16,907 nt of DNA from Parachlamydiaceae bacterium (GTDB lineage Bacteria > Chlamydiota > Chlamydiia > Chlamydiales > Parachlamydiaceae): positions 1 through 16,907 of the forward strand of contig JACDDG010000009.1 of NCBI GenBank assembly GCA_013817115.1. The letters are read 5' to 3'. The translations under genes were made by a program, and so were the position numbers. The notes under the pieces were generated by a model. The model worked only from the letters and a program-made list of their open reading frames with translations, was not told the DNA's origin and searched no databases. Shown here piece by piece: positions 1 to 6,562 of this stretch. How positions within the stretch are numbered: the first letter of the stretch is position 1; the number at the start of each line of letters is the position of its first letter.

Positions 1-66
1 GATCGGAAGTGACCCAATATTTGAAATATGGGGCCACTTCCGATCGTTCAACCCCGGGGCTTTGGC
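1..66. repeat. Right half of a family A palindromic element (partial, cut by window edge)
   Basis: Positions 1-11 (GATCGGAAGTG) pair exactly with 35-45, and 17-20 pair with 26-29, giving a hairpin with a 5-nt apex at 21-25. It is followed at 52-65 by a CCCCGGGGCTTT-containing segment. The same arrangement (GATC-bounded hairpin with CCCAATAT-like sequence near the apex, then CCCGGGGCTTT) occurs in the two full copies at 1014-1179 and 2820-2983. The lower stem sequence differs from those copies (GGAAGTG instead of AAAAACG), yet both sides changed together. The left arm lies outside the window. Confidence 0.6.
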
Positions 67-78
67 GCGCAAAAAACC

Positions 79-249
79 TCACTTTGTGACCGCGCGCAGT
101 ATAACGTTCAAAACAAGATGTTCGCGTATAAGCTCCATATCTTGAATACCTCCAGGTCCGCCGTGCACATCCACCACAGAATTAAAAGTATAGTCTGGCA
201 AGAACGGATGAAACAAGCCAAAAGAACAATTTAACTTTTTCAGTGCCAT
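79..249 (-). CDS. Possible small protein of 56 aa, unknown
   Basis: An ATG-initiated minus-strand frame starts at 249 and ends with TGA at 79-81. The product begins MALKKLNCSFGLFHPF and contains VVDVHGGPGG and a plausible helix near QDMELIREHLVL. Its composition looks more protein-like than the antisense plus-strand frame at 28-234. No Shine-Dalgarno sequence is visible upstream; the leader is A/T only. The frame ends just before the palindrome at 1-66. It could be a small gene, a remnant of a longer gene, or chance. I recognise no family. Confidence 0.3.
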   Translation of the reverse strand: MALKKLNCSFGLFHPFLPDYTFNSVVDVHGGPGGIQDMELIREHLVLNVILRAVTK

Positions 250-318
250 TTTATTTTTTAAATGTTACTAACAGGAATACTCATTTTGCAAAAAAAAAAT
301 TCAAAGTTGGATGAAGTC

Positions 319-984
319 ATGAATATGTTATCTCCCAGATTTTACGCCGCATTGTTTGTTTTAGCTCTCGGTCCTTTGATAGCTACTGCAGCAGAAGATA
401 ACAACTCCACAAAAAATTCTTTCGAAAAATTAATTCAAGGAAATCAACGCTATGTCAATTCAACTACTGTTTGCCATGACGATTGGATAGCAAAGCGCGT
501 TGCTCAAGTAGAAGGCCAAACCCCTTTTGCTGTAATTGTAACTTGCTCTGATTCTCGCGTACCCCCAGAAATCATCTTTGACCAAGCCTTGGGTGCTCTT
601 TTTGTCGTACGAGTAGCCGGAAATGTGATCGATGATATTGCTCTGGGAAGTATTGAATACGGAGTTGATATCCTCAAAGCAAATATCATACTTGTTCTCG
701 GCCACGCAAACTGCGGCGCTGTACAAGCCGCTTTAAAGGGGATGAAATTCGATAATCACATTCAAGATGTTTTGGCAGCAATCCAGCCCGCGGTTAATGC
801 TACTAAAGGGCAGTCCGGAGATCTTCTCGAAAAAACCATTAGAGCAAACGTAATGCTTGTAGAAGAAAAGCTAAAGACATCTAAGCCTGTTCTGGCTAAT
901 TTAATTGAAAAAGGATCTTTGCGCATTATCGGTGCTTATTACGACCTAGCATCAGGTAAAGTCGACTATCGCGAAAAACCTTAA
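319..984 (+). CDS. Secreted beta-class carbonic anhydrase
   Basis: Interconverts CO2 and bicarbonate using a zinc ion. Counting from the chosen start, the product has 221 residues. It carries the family hallmarks: the CSDSRVPPE motif gives Cys76 (zinc), Asp78 and Arg80 (the catalytic dyad), and GHANCGAV gives His129 and Cys132 (zinc). GNQRYVN before the core is also typical. The frame is open from an ATG at 262, but ATG 319 is preferred: a GGA lies 7 nt upstream, and from there the N-terminus (MNMLSPRF, then a hydrophobic run FYAALFVLALGPLIA, then TAA before ED) reads as a signal peptide. From 262, 19 extra residues would precede that signal. The enzyme is therefore probably exported to the periplasm (inference). 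It stands alone, and a family A palindrome begins 30 bp after the stop and may end its transcription. Confidence 0.93.
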   Translation: MNMLSPRFYAALFVLALGPLIATAAEDNNSTKNSFEKLIQGNQRYVNSTTVCHDDWIAKRVAQVEGQTPFAVIVTCSDSRVPPEIIFDQALGALFVVRVAGNVIDDIALGSIEYGVDILKANIILVLGHANCGAVQAALKGMKFDNHIQDVLAAIQPAVNATKGQSGDLLEKTIRANVMLVEEKLKTSKPVLANLIEKGSLRIIGAYYDLASGKVDYREKP

Positions 985-1013
985 CCTTTCCTAAATCTTT
1001 TAAATGATGGTGA

Positions 1014-1179
1014 TTTATACCGAAGAGCGTTCCAATTTTGGTTTTTGGCAAAAAGAAAGCTCCCACGATTAGGCGATCAAAAACGGGCCCCATATTATAA
1101 TATTAGGTTGTTTTTGATCGCTTAATCCCGGGGCTTTCTCAATGCCAAAATCCAAAATTAAAATGCTCTTCGGTATAAA
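1014..1179. repeat. Family A long palindrome, full copy 1
   Basis: A 166-bp imperfect palindrome with perfect 15-bp terminal inverted repeats (TTTATACCGAAGAGC at 1014-1028, complement at 1165-1179). Moving inward, AGAAAGC pairs with GCTTTCT, GCGATCAAAAAC pairs with a near complement, and the apex is ATATTATAATAT. No protein is encoded. Size, terminal repeats ending in TATA, and a second copy at 2820-2983 fit a MITE-like non-autonomous element. It lies between convergent genes and could also work as a two-way terminator. No transposase gene is present in the window. Confidence 0.85.
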
Positions 1180-1263
1180 GTATCCCCCAATAAAACTAAA
1201 ACATGCTGCGATTTAATTTTTACTTTTTTTGGCGCTCACACGCGCCTACCGTACTTAAAAATT

Positions 1264-2787
1264 TTAATATGACTTGCTAAATATAGCATCTAAGGTTGCA
1301 GGTCTTCCGGTCAGAATACATGTTCCTTGAGTATGATTTTGCTCAAGAGGCAAGCAACGAATAGTGACTTTAAGTGGATCTAGCAGTTTCTCGGTTTCAG
1401 GATCCCCGCACCATTTTGCTTTCACGAAACCTCCATGTATTTCCGGCTTATCTTGATTTTTTGGCGTAAAAAAGACTTCCATTTCTTTCAGTGTTTTGAT
1501 TTCGCAATGCAGATTGTTATCTCTAAAAGTACGCGCTGTTTCGAATAAGCCCTGTTGAATTTCTTCTAGCATAACTCCTGTTTTTTCTTGTAGAGAACTT
1601 ACATCAACTTTTGCTTTTTCTTTATGCGGACGATCCCGACGGCAGATCATGACTGATTGACTTTCAAGATCACGTGGTCCTACTTCGATACGTAGAGGGA
1701 TGCCCTTCTTAATCCATTCCCAGTTTTTTTCACCTCCACGACGTTGCCGCTTATCCACAACAACTGTAAGAGGCTTCCCATGGAAACTACATTGTCTAAG
1801 TTTATCTGCGACCTCTTCCGCATAGGCATATACAGCAGCCTCAAGTTCAGGCTTTGGAACAACAGGTAATATCACTATTTGTTTATGGGCAATACGTGGA
1901 GGAAGTTTTAACCCATCATCATCGGAATGACACATAACCATCGCACCAATCATGCGTGTTGAAACCCCCCATGAGGTAGTATAAGCAAATTCCACATTAC
2001 CCTCTTGATTAGAAAAAGTAATGTCCGAACCTTTTGCAAAATTCTGGCCTAGATAATGAGATGTCCCCATTTGTACAGCTTTGCAATCCTGCATCATCGC
2101 TTCCAAAGTATACGTCGATACAGCACCTGGAAAACGCTCTCCGGCTGACTTTTCACCAACAATAACTGGGATCGCCAATACTTCTTCCATAAATTGACGA
2201 TAGACTTCATGCATTTTTAGTGCTTCTTCGACAGCTTCCGGTTCTGATGCATGGGCTGTGTGACCTTCTTGCCAGAGAAATTCTGTTGTTCGCAAGAAAA
2301 GGCGTGGGCGCATTTCCCAGCGCACAACGTTAGCCCACTGATTTATCAATAGGGGCAAATCGCGATAGGACTCTACCCAGCGAGAAAATGACTCGCCGAT
2401 GATCGTTTCAGAAGTTGGGCGCACGATCAAAGGCTCTTCCAACTCCCCCGCCGGAATAAGTTTTCCATCTTTAAATTCAAGACGATGATGCGTTACTACA
2501 GCGCACTCCTTGGCAAAGCCATCGACATGCTTAGCTTCTTTTTCAAAAAAGCTAAGAGGGATAAAGAGAGGGAAATAAGCATTTTCGTGCCCTGTGTCTT
2601 TAATGCGCTTGTCGAGTTGTTGTTGAATATTTTCCCATATTCCATATCCCCAAGGCTTAATGACCATACAACCACGCACAGGAGCATTCTCTGCCATATC
2701 TGCAGCTTTAACAACTTGCTGGTACCATTCAGGATAATCTTCTTGGCGGCTTGGAGAAATTGCATTTTGTTCTTTAGGGTTGGACAT
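1264..2787 (-). CDS. proS: Prolyl-tRNA synthetase, archaeal/eukaryotic type
   Basis: Charges tRNA-Pro with proline in the cytoplasm. The 507-aa product is a class II synthetase of the short type that lacks the bacterial editing insertion. It shows RPTSET (123-128), motif 2 RWEMRPRLFLRTTEF (156-170), GTSHYLGQNF (241-250) and motif 3 around STRMIGAM...DDGLKLPP (276-297). An anticodon-binding domain follows from about residue 302, then a C-terminal domain ending in the expected tyrosine. In relatives that C-terminal domain holds four zinc cysteines; here I see Cys460 and Cys490, but threonines (465 and 493) at the other two places, so zinc binding is probably lost. ATG 2787 is chosen because AAAGG stands 8-12 nt upstream and the conserved protein begins there; the frame runs 23 codons further, into the repeat at 2820-2983. 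Family A palindromes flank the gene on both sides in the same orientation. Confidence 0.95.
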   Translation of the reverse strand: MSNPKEQNAISPSRQEDYPEWYQQVVKAADMAENAPVRGCMVIKPWGYGIWENIQQQLDKRIKDTGHENAYFPLFIPLSFFEKEAKHVDGFAKECAVVTHHRLEFKDGKLIPAGELEEPLIVRPTSETIIGESFSRWVESYRDLPLLINQWANVVRWEMRPRLFLRTTEFLWQEGHTAHASEPEAVEEALKMHEVYRQFMEEVLAIPVIVGEKSAGERFPGAVSTYTLEAMMQDCKAVQMGTSHYLGQNFAKGSDITFSNQEGNVEFAYTTSWGVSTRMIGAMVMCHSDDDGLKLPPRIAHKQIVILPVVPKPELEAAVYAYAEEVADKLRQCSFHGKPLTVVVDKRQRRGGEKNWEWIKKGIPLRIEVGPRDLESQSVMICRRDRPHKEKAKVDVSSLQEKTGVMLEEIQQGLFETARTFRDNNLHCEIKTLKEMEVFFTPKNQDKPEIHGGFVKAKWCGDPETEKLLDPLKVTIRCLPLEQNHTQGTCILTGRPATLDAIFSKSY

Positions 2788-2819
2788 GGGTATTACCTTT
2801 GATCTTTTGTTGAATCTGT

Positions 2820-2983
2820 TACTCCGAAGAGCGTTCCAATTTTCGGTTTTTGGCAAAGAGAAAGCTCCCGCGATTAAGCGATCAAAAACGGGCCCATATT
2901 ATAATATTGGGTCGTTTTTTATCGCTTAATCCCGGGGCTTTCTCAAAGCCAAAATACCCTAAATTTGAACGCTCTTCGGTATA
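2820..2983. repeat. Family A long palindrome, full copy 2
   Basis: A second copy of the element at 1014-1179, in the same orientation and nearly the same length. The 13-bp end CCGAAGAGCGTTC (2824-2836) pairs with 2967-2979, and the outermost TA bases match with two differences inside. Inside are the AGAAAGC/GCTTTCT pairing, CGATTAAGCGATCAAAAACG with a near-complement, and the apex ATATTATAATAT. A TATAAT string sits at the apex on both strands, but without a convincing -35 box. The element occupies the 5' leader region of proS, 32 bp before its start codon, so proS is either transcribed through it or from a promoter within it. Confidence 0.85.
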
Positions 2984-3065
2984 AACCACTATATTAATGC
3001 AAGTTGCTAGTTGCACACAATCATAAAAAAGTCGAAGACAGAGACAACATACGCTGCAGGGACAG

Positions 3066-3236
3066 CAGTCTCAGACCACATGATCCCTATGCGTGGCGCA
3101 GGATTCCAAATGATACCAATCTGCCGCGCTCAGCTCCTCGGCTATAGCTTAGGCTATTACCTCGTCGCTGATCGCAGCATCCTGGTATCATTTGAAATCC
3201 TTCGCCTACGCATAGGGATCATGTGGTCTGAGTCTG
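3066..3236. repeat. Family B long palindrome upstream of the aldolase gene
   Basis: A 171-bp imperfect palindrome. The left arm (3066-3118) and right arm (3183-3236) are near-exact complements over about 53 bp, including CAGACCACATGATCCCTATG and its complement. Pairing continues with gaps toward a centre near 3151 (GGCTATAGC / GCTATTACC region). Its sequence does not resemble family A. A plus-strand frame through it is an artefact of the symmetry. It ends 10 bp before a TTGACA box and 65 bp before the aldolase start codon. Confidence 0.85.
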
Positions 3237-3245
3237 AAATTACAC

Positions 3246-3274
3246 TTGACAAGGACACGTGGATATAGTAATTG
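3246..3274 (+). promoter_or_regulatory. Weak candidate promoter for the aldolase gene
   Basis: A perfect -35 hexamer TTGACA is at 3246-3251. The 17-bp-spaced hexamer TAATTG (3269-3274) is a poor -10; TATAGT at 3264-3269 is a better hexamer but too close. Its position between palindrome B and the aldolase start makes it plausible. An unrecognised sigma specificity could explain the poor -10. Confidence 0.25.
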
Positions 3275-3301
3275 TAATTAACCAATCAAAGGACCAAACA
3301 T

Positions 3302-4378
3302 ATGTCAGACTCAAAAGAAATTCATAAACACTTAGGGGATGAAGCCGAATCACTTCTAACTCACACTTGCAAAACTATTCCCAAAGAACTTCTTACGTTA
3401 CCAAGCAAAAATTGGATTGATCAGGCTCTTCTGCTTAGTGATCGACCGACAGCTGTTTTACGCAATCTAGCGTCCTTGTTTAACCATGGCCGTCTTGCAC
3501 AAACCGGCTACGTATCAATTCTACCGGTTGATCAGGGTATCGAACATTCAGCCGGAGCTTCCTTTGCTCAGAACCCACTTTTTTTTGATCCTGATAACAT
3601 TGTTAAATTAGCTATAGAAGGTGGTTGCAGCGGAGTCGCATCGACTCTTGGGATTTTGGGCAGTGTTGCCAGGAAATATGCTCATAAGATCCCGTTGATC
3701 CTTAAAATCAACCATAACGAATTTTTGTCATACCCTAATACTTATGACCAAATTCTTTTTGCTAATGTAAAACAAGCTGCCGACATGGGAGCCATCGCTG
3801 TTGGAGCAACGATCTATTTTGGCTCGCCCGAAAGCCATCGCCAAATTACTGAAATTTCGCATGCTTTTCAGTTGGCTCACGAGATGGGGTTAGCTACTAT
3901 ATTATGGTGTTATCTGCGAAATTCTGCCTTTAAAGTAGACGGAGTCGATTATCACGAAAGTGCGGATTTGACAGGTCAAGCCAATTATTTAGGAGCAAGT
4001 ATTGAAGCTGATATTGTGAAGCAAAAGCTTCCTGTTAACAATGGAGGCTACTTAGCCCTCAATAAAGACAAAAAAAATCCTTTTGGTAAATATAGCGATA
4101 AAATGTATTCAGAACTTAGTACTGATCATCCCATTGACCTATGCAGATATCAAGTAGCCAATACTTTCATGGGAAAAGCCGGGTTAATCAATTCAGGTGG
4201 AGCTTCAGGAAAAACAGATCTTGCTGATGCGATACGTACAGCTGTCATCAATAAACGTGCTGGAGGAATGGGGTTGATAACTGGAAGAAAAGCTTTTCAG
4301 AAATCAATGCAAGATGGGATTGAAATTTTACATGCTGTTCAAAACGTGTATTTAAGCGATGAAGTTACAGTGGCATAA
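3302..4378 (+). CDS. fbaB: Fructose-bisphosphate aldolase, class I DhnA type
   Basis: A Schiff-base aldolase of glycolysis and gluconeogenesis that reversibly splits fructose 1,6-bisphosphate into dihydroxyacetone phosphate and glyceraldehyde 3-phosphate. The 358-aa product is a single TIM barrel of the FbaB/DhnA family. [10 protein letters not shown] (74-83) is the family N-terminal signature. Lys240 in [10 protein letters not shown] is the expected Schiff-base lysine. SGGASGKTD (298-306) and [10 protein letters not shown] (324-333) are the phosphate-binding loops. The start is well supported by AAAGGA 8 nt before ATG 3302. The gene is monocistronic and converges on the class IV aminotransferase gene, with only 27 bp between the two stops. 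DhnA-type aldolases are known from Chlamydiae, which agrees with the suggested origin. Confidence 0.93.
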   Translation: MSDSKEIHKHLGDEAESLLTHTCKTIPKELLTLPSKNWIDQALLLSDRPTAVLRNLASLFNHGRLAQTGYVSILPVDQGIEHSAGASFAQNPLFFDPDNIVKLAIEGGCSGVASTLGILGSVARKYAHKIPLILKINHNEFLSYPNTYDQILFANVKQAADMGAIAVGATIYFGSPESHRQITEISHAFQLAHEMGLATILWCYLRNSAFKVDGVDYHESADLTGQANYLGASIEADIVKQKLPVNNGGYLALNKDKKNPFGKYSDKMYSELSTDHPIDLCRYQVANTFMGKAGLINSGGASGKTDLADAIRTAVINKRAGGMGLITGRKAFQKSMQDGIEILHAVQNVYLSDEVTVA

Positions 4379-4395
4379 CATTGGAATGACGTACT

Positions 4396-4428
4396 ACAAT
4401 TTTTGCTAAAATTTTAATGAAAAATTGT
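4396..4428. terminator. Possible weak bidirectional terminator
   Basis: ACAATTTTT (4396-4404) pairs with AAAAATTGT (4420-4428) between the convergent aldolase and aminotransferase genes. It overlaps the last codons of the aminotransferase gene. The stem is all A/T apart from one C:G pair, so it would be a weak hairpin. Confidence 0.3.
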
Positions 4429-5236
4429 TTCTAATCTTGTCATAACGGGCTTTTAACATACTCTCAAACGAAAAATCGCGCCTAAAAGAAATGTGATGAT
4501 AAGACTCTACAGGCACAATCCCCGTCATCGAATTGCAAACAAAAAGCTGCGCTTCATTAGGGATTTGTGCCGCACTAACTCGCACCTCATGCCAATTACA
4601 CCGCATGTCCTCCGCAGCCATCTTTATAAACGTTAACGCAAGACCACTCATCAAGGGCAATGTCGAAGATGGAGTGAATAAATCACTCCCCAACCGCCAG
4701 AAAAAATTTGCAAATGCCGTTTCGGTCACAAAGCCCTCTGAACACTTCATCAATGCATCATCACACCCGGCACGATGCGACTCTTCCAATATAAAAAAGC
4801 GCGATGCGCACCCTAGGGTCTTTAAGCTAGATAAAGGAGATTCTACAGGCTTTGGATACGCCCAAAGAATACAACCCTCTTTTAATGGAGCTACGTAGGG
4901 CTCAAGAAGTATCACATGAGTCCCGACTTCTCTCATTCCTGAAAGATCCCCTTGCCTGGTTTTCGCAGTAGCAATGACTTTTAACCGCCAAATCCCCTCA
5001 TACGCATCATTAAATTCAATCAGTTTTAAAATATCCCCCTGACCAATGACAGGAGAAGAAATATGCATCCTGCTACAATGCAATGAAAATCGTTCGCGAT
5101 GGGATTCGAAAAATTCAATTTGCCTATTTGCAATTCGAATTGTTGTAAAAACACCATCTCCAAAAAGAAAGCCACGGTCTGTGGCTAGCACTGAGGCATT
5201 TGACGCAGGAAGAAATTCACCATTAACATAGATCAC
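4406..5236 (-). CDS. Class IV PLP-dependent aminotransferase/lyase, PabC-like
   Basis: A 276-aa fold-type IV PLP enzyme, the group that holds 4-amino-4-deoxychorismate lyase (PabC), branched-chain aminotransferase and D-amino acid aminotransferase. Visible marks are DRGFLFGDGVFTTIR (20-34), Lys139 in SSLKTLG as the PLP lysine, the TETAFANFFW segment with Glu172, LPLMSGL (194-200), and LFVCNSMTGIVPV (231-243). The last resembles the C-terminal signature of PabC, so folate (p-aminobenzoate) synthesis is my preferred role; the substrate is not provable from sequence. Translation begins with GTG at 5236, overlapping the yebC stop by four bases (GTGA), with GAAGG just upstream. This strongly suggests translational coupling to yebC. 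No earlier in-frame start is more convincing. Confidence 0.85.
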   Translation of the reverse strand: MIYVNGEFLPASNASVLATDRGFLFGDGVFTTIRIANRQIEFFESHRERFSLHCSRMHISSPVIGQGDILKLIEFNDAYEGIWRLKVIATAKTRQGDLSGMREVGTHVILLEPYVAPLKEGCILWAYPKPVESPLSSLKTLGCASRFFILEESHRAGCDDALMKCSEGFVTETAFANFFWRLGSDLFTPSSTLPLMSGLALTFIKMAAEDMRCNWHEVRVSAAQIPNEAQLFVCNSMTGIVPVESYHHISFRRDFSFESMLKARYDKIRNNFSLKF

Positions 5237-5964
5237 GACAAACCTTCAGGAATCTGCATATTGTGATAGACGGCATCCACATCTTCAAGCTCTTCTAGCC
5301 ACTCTACCAAAGCTAAATTGGCTTTTGCAGTTTCAAGATCGCACTCAACGTTGCTTTTAGGAATCATTTCAAGCGAAGTTTCTGAGATGACAAATCCTTG
5401 AGCTACAAGCTTTTCTTTAACAGCATAAAGATCCACAGGGTCAGTCGTAACGACGTAGAATTCATCTACGGTTTCAAAATCTTCAGCACCTGCTTCTGAA
5501 ACAGCCATAAATATCTTATCTTCAGACACATCTTTATTTGGAATTTGTATAATGCCTTTACGATCGAAATTAAAAGCCACTGCACCAGGAGTAGCAACCA
5601 CGCCACCTCTTTTATTTGTAGCGATACGCATTTCTGAAGAAATTCGATTTTTATTATCTGTCATCACTTCAGCAATAATCCCTACTCCTCCGTGACCATA
5701 GAGCTCATACGTCATTTCAGTAAAGTCTGCTTGATCAGCACTAGAAGCTTTTTTGATATTACGCTCAATAATGTCGTTGGGCACGTTTGCTTCACGAGCT
5801 TTCAGCAAGGCCAATCTTAAGCGGGTATTGCTTTTAGTATCAACTCCACCTACTTTGACAGCACTGATAATTTCTTTAGCAATACGGGAAAAAATTTTGC
5901 CTTTTTTAGCATCAGCTCTTCCTTTTCTGTGTTTAATATTCGCCCATTTACTGTGACCAGCCAT
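5233..5964 (-). CDS. yebC: YebC/TACO1-family translation or regulatory protein
   Basis: A cytoplasmic protein of the YebC/PmpR/TACO1 family. Members have been described as DNA-binding regulators and, for some, as ribosome-associated factors that help translation of proline-rich stretches. The 243-aa length is normal. The N-terminus MAGHSKWANIKHRKGRADAK is the highly conserved family start, and the acidic middle (DQADFTEMTYELYGHGG) and C-terminal MIPKSNVE segment are typical. The start at 5964 has AAAGGA upstream at good spacing. It is the first gene of a pair with the class IV aminotransferase. A nested GC-rich palindrome lies 64 bp upstream, so any distal promoter must read through it. The nearness of proS is noteworthy if the role in proline-rich translation holds here, but that link is inference. 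Confidence 0.95.
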   Translation of the reverse strand: MAGHSKWANIKHRKGRADAKKGKIFSRIAKEIISAVKVGGVDTKSNTRLRLALLKAREANVPNDIIERNIKKASSADQADFTEMTYELYGHGGVGIIAEVMTDNKNRISSEMRIATNKRGGVVATPGAVAFNFDRKGIIQIPNKDVSEDKIFMAVSEAGAEDFETVDEFYVVTTDPVDLYAVKEKLVAQGFVISETSLEMIPKSNVECDLETAKANLALVEWLEELEDVDAVYHNMQIPEGLS

Positions 5965-6027
5965 CGTTGTTATTCCTTTCTATATTTTGTTTTCAAGCTT
6001 GCAGATTAGACTCTTGGGGGCTTTCCC

Positions 6028-6335
6028 GCGCCCCTACCGGGGCGCACGATCTGTATTCACCTCTACCCCGGGTTCCGCTATCGCTGCGCCCGGGCTATTA
6101 ACGGTTCCCCTACCGGGGGAAACCGGGGGATAGGGCATAATCGAGATTACAACAAAAAAACTGGAAGCTCTACATAGCCTCATCTCCCCAAAGAGATAAT
6201 TAATATCACGACTAAAAGAGCTAAAGCCTTTCATGGCCTTATCCCCCGGTAGGGGGAACTGTTAATAGCCCCGGGTGCAGCGATAGCGGAACCCGGGGTT
6301 GGCCCAAAACAAAATGTGCGCCCCGGTAGGGGCGC
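6028..6335. repeat. Family C GC-rich nested palindrome
   Basis: A perfect 20-bp inverted repeat (6028-6047 and 6316-6335) encloses a second inverted repeat of about 70 bp per arm (6064-6134 and 6236-6303) with few mismatches. The arm units are themselves small palindromes: GCGCCCC-TACC-GGGGCGC, CCCCTACCGGGG, and CCCGGG pairs. The left inner arm carries an extra AAACCGGGG-like unit that duplicates its neighbour. The AT-rich centre (6135-6235) contains AGCTCT / AGAGCT pairing. A minus-strand frame at 6034-6234 exists only because of the repeat. The block is far richer in G+C than its surroundings and lies between yebC and the 3' end of mfd. Positions 6336-6562 hold no gene I can support. Confidence 0.85.
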
Positions 6336-6495
6336 AAGAAGCCTCCTAAATCACCACATTATATTATGCATAAAAGTTGTGACTTCGTGTTGCTTTCCCC
6401 TAACACATTTTTTATAGCATCTCATCTCTATTTAATTTTAGTCCAGTTTTGAAACTTCAAAATGAAATAATTTGACCCAGCATATCTTTTGCCGT

Positions 6496-6519
6496 TCTTT
6501 GCATCTTTGCGCCTTTGCG
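6496..6519 (+). repeat. Three tandem 8-bp units (TCTTTGCG type)
   Basis: TCTTTGCA, TCTTTGCG and CCTTTGCG follow each other without gaps, with a further degenerate unit just upstream near 6484-6494. It lies in the non-coding stretch behind mfd. Similar CTTTGCG-type tandem octamers are, as I recall, seen in intergenic DNA of several unrelated bacteria; their role is unclear. Confidence 0.5.
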
Positions 6520-6562
6520 TTAAAACTCTTAATCTGGCTAGATCATTCCAATCTCTTCAAAA

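Noticed and set aside
28..234. 68-codon plus-strand frame
   Set aside because: It starts inside the family A hairpin, has no ribosome site and an unnatural His/Arg/Ser-rich composition; the opposite strand frame is more convincing.
2788..2856. 23-codon N-terminal extension of ProRS
   Set aside because: It runs into the palindrome at 2820-2983; the internal ATG at 2787 has a good Shine-Dalgarno and the expected protein start.
2820..2983. T-box or other riboswitch controlling proS
   Set aside because: The same structure occurs after proS and at the window start, so it is a dispersed repeat; no T-box sequence was seen.
3011..3268. 85-codon plus-strand frame upstream of the aldolase gene
   Set aside because: It crosses palindrome B from end to end; the open frame follows from the repeat symmetry and no family is recognisable.
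6034..6234. 66-codon minus-strand frame
   Set aside because: It lies wholly within palindrome C and has low-complexity, repeat-derived content.
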